Assembly (NCBI RefSeq): GCF_037975245.1
Contig: NC_092577.1
Span: 6,417,001 to 6,481,000, forward strand
Length of the DNA: 64,000 nt
Source: Apostichopus japonicus
Taxonomy: Eukaryota > Echinodermata > Holothuroidea > Aspidochirotida > Stichopodidae
Direction: 5' to 3'
Each line of letters opens with the position of its first letter. The stretch's first letter is position 1. Positions 61,517 to 64,000 of the stretch are shown one piece after another. Under the pieces are notes generated by a model, which worked only from the letters and a program-made list of their open reading frames with translations, was not told the origin of the DNA and did not search any database. Both the position numbers and the translations under genes were made by a program.

Positions 61517-62135
61517 AGCAGCATTTTGCGTTTGGTCGCCGTTTTCTACTTTTTTGACATGTCCATCGAGTTTTTTACATACATAAATCACAAAACAGCA
61601 AACTAAGATATTAGCCAAGTTTTTCCTTGCCAACATCGTTAATTGGCGAGTAATTGAGGATTTTTGCAGATAATGAGAACAGTGTCCACGACAAATTCCA
61701 CAGTTAAAATTAATCGCATACATTTTCCCCAAACCCACTAGTTTGAATTCAACCAATCAGAGATGCAGTTTTAGTTATGAGCCGTTGCTAAAAATAGATT
61801 CAAGACTTTGCGTTGGTACAACGTGGGAGTTATTATGGAAATCCCTGGTACAACTGCCATATAGACTGTACACAAATCAAGCATGGTGTTGTACTACGTA
61901 GGCCTATTGGTCAATGAGTTTCGTAGTGTTTAAATATTCATATTCATGGGCGAGGTTTATTTGGATCCCAACGGAAAATATCTTGGAGAAAAACAGTTGA
62001 AAGTTGAAAGTTGCAAATTTTTATGTCACCATTTGAAGTAAGATTTAAATAGATAAGCTAGTTATGTATGTCGTTATGGCATAGTGGAGTCAGTGAGGTT
62101 GAGAAAAATTATAGAAAAGGACGCAAAATGCTGCT
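61517..62135 (-). mobile_element. Kolobok-like TTAA MITE, inverted relative to 36642-37255
   Basis: TTAA flanks (61513-61516, 62136-62139), ends AGCAGCATTTTGCG and CGCAAAATGCTGCT. The interior aligns with the reverse complement of the copy in the CREBL2-like intron. Confidence 0.77.
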
Positions 62136-62139
62136 TTAA

Positions 62140-62848
62140 AGATATGTTCCAGTGGCTATAGTTTAGAGCCAAAAAAACAACAAAGCGGTTGGCATTTCAT
62201 GCACCTTAAAATGTCCCCAAAAACATCTAGCATATAGCAGTGATATGAATTTTCAGAAATTGGTTATATATTTGCAATATGCATTTGGCAACTGCAAAAC
62301 GTTTGATGTCATAACTGCACTTGGAACGTTAAATAATTTGATGAAATGTCCAGGGTACATGAACAAGAACATTTTAATAGAAAATTTCAAAGTTTTGCGG
62401 AACACCTGCAGTGATGACATCTACACAGAAAACAAAAAATACTCATTGAGAGTAAATTTACTTAACAAATGAGTGTCGAAACTATTATTCGTTCACATAT
62501 TGTGTGTTTGAACGAGCTTGCTTAGGTTTGTGTGAGTATTTGTACCATCATGCTTTAATTTACTCATTCGTCCACGCAAGAAACGTAGAATTAGAGCTTT
62601 AGAGGTAATAATACTAGCTTCAAATGATAAAACTATTCGCACATTTAAGTTTACCCTTGACCATGGTAAATTTACTCAATCTCTTCAGAAATGTCTTACA
62701 ACAACGAGAGTTTAAGTACACGTTCGTGTTTAACTTTACTAGTATTAGAATAATCTCACACGCCGCTTTCAAGGACTACTACTTCGTACGATGAATACGT
62801 CACTTTCACGCGCACTACCTTATACCACGCTCACGAAGTTACGGTTAC
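62140..62848. other. No supported gene
   Basis: An ATG-start frame of 75 codons (62245-62472) has no recognised domain or splice sites. The rest is AT-rich. Confidence 0.4.
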
Positions 62849-64000
62849 CAGGTGCGTATCCAGGGGGGGGGCGTTGGGGGCGCGCGCCCCCCGGGTAAGA
62901 AAAAGAGGAGAGAAAAAAAAGAAAAGAAAAAAGGAAAAAAGAGGGGAAAAAGAGGAGGAGGAGAGGTAGGAAGGGAAAAGAAAAAGAAGAAAGGGAGAAG
63001 AAGGAGAAAAGGAGGGAGTAAAAGAAAAACGCGAAGACACCGGGAAGAGAAAGAGGAACAGTGACATCATTACAGCGCTGAAGGGTAGCCAGTGACGGAT
63101 CAATGATTTCGTAAAAGTGTGCCTCACCCTACCCCTTTCACCGACAATTCCATTTTTTTAACGTTTCCATTTTCCTCTCTCACTAATGATCTATATATAT
63201 ACTATATATGGTCTATCATAACGCGTGTGTAGAATTGTGCTATGAAACCAACTGTGGCTGGTCTCGAACTCTACCGTGTCGTCGGGGAAAATGACGCATT
63301 TTGGGATGGGGGCGACCGCCCCCCCCCCCCATTCAGCTTTTTTTTTAAATGATATCGCTAAGTAATTTCAAAATAGAAAGTGCTTAGATGCAACTTGCAA
63401 GGCCTGGGAAGTGCCATTTCCAGCGATCTGGGAGGCATTTTCGGCCAAAATTTTCTTGTAGGCTTCGCGCCAACCAATGGTGGCGCTACGCTTAGATAAT
63501 TTGCCTACAGGCTTTGCCCTTCCCTTGGCAAATTCCTCGCTACGCGCCTGTTCGAATTTGTAACGCAAACAGCAGATATCACATCATATCAGTGAGCATG
63601 AAAATGGCGTTCTAGGATGAAAATCCTCAAACCTGTCCGACTTGCCTGAAAAAATAACCAAAAATTTTCAAGCGCTTCGCGCGCGTTCAACATGTCGATG
63701 TCAATATCATATAAGCAAGCATCGGTTATTACATCTCATGCCATCATGTACCGTACGGTCCGTTAAAATTGCGCAGTATACCGCGGGATGCATGTAAACA
63801 ACGACACGTCTCATGAAGATGTATAAAAAGCATGGAGGTCCAATTATGTCAAAAGTTTCTTTTACATTAGTAATGGCGAATTAGGGGCTGCACCCCCGCC
63901 GAGCAATGGCGGAGCGTCCATACGGTCAGGGGGGCGGATGCCCCCCCCCCCCCTGATGGACTCAAATGGACTGCTGGCGCCTTTTTCAGCTCTTTATCAC
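62849..64000 (-). mobile_element. Family 'R' TIR element copy C (reverse, cut by window edge)
   Basis: It starts CAGGTGCGTATCCAGG, then a purine run (62895-63060) that is the complement of the pyrimidine run in copies A and B. A hairpin core follows (63451-63499), and then sequence matching copy A's 1140-1280 region in reverse. The far end lies outside the window. Confidence 0.75.

Overview
Eukaryotic, repeat-dense, AT-rich DNA. The content suggests a marine invertebrate deuterostome, most likely an echinoderm and possibly a sea cucumber. The reasons are a NACHT/NLR-type exon, an intronless LRR-Ig receptor, a CREBL2-like bZIP gene with vertebrate-like architecture, and many G/C-tailed DNA transposons. 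The phylum is an inference; no marker gene in the window decides it.

Only four protein-coding loci are supported. (1) A single NACHT exon of an NLR-like gene on the minus strand (about 3087-4606), with good splice sites at both ends. (2) A decayed multi-exon gene (about 18790-23032, plus) carried inside a 6.4 kb inverted-repeat element. (3) A complete three-exon CREBL2-like bZIP gene (32714-37676, plus; 124 codons plus stop). (4) A complete intronless LRR-Ig transmembrane receptor (55000-56670, minus). Two broken retrotransposon reverse transcriptases are also present: a Penelope-like element (about 5640-7760) and a CR1-like LINE (about 9520-11030).

Most of the rest is mobile DNA, much of it nested, and many boundaries can be read directly from inverted repeats and target-site duplications (TSDs). 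Two near-identical 4.2 kb hAT-like elements (28228-32449 and 47035-51208) each have a perfect 8-bp TSD. The first ends about 264 bp upstream of the CREBL2-like start codon. The second is inserted inside another transposon (45701-51256). At 25308-28041 three or four elements sit inside one another. A hAT-like MITE interrupts the Penelope element (6680-7577). A related MITE with an internal 138-bp tandem array is inserted in a higher-order satellite (about 38200-41177). Kolobok-like TTAA MITEs occur at 36642, 51574 and 61517. tRNA-derived SINEs lie at 17302, 33084 and 34195.

Other structure includes a large direct duplication (about 11286-13475 and 15137-18113) and several minisatellites. One short GC-rich hairpin core recurs ten times in diverged elements. 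Long stretches at about 2210-3080, 8370-9500, 41200-45700, 52150-53460 and 56700-61500 show no recognisable gene.
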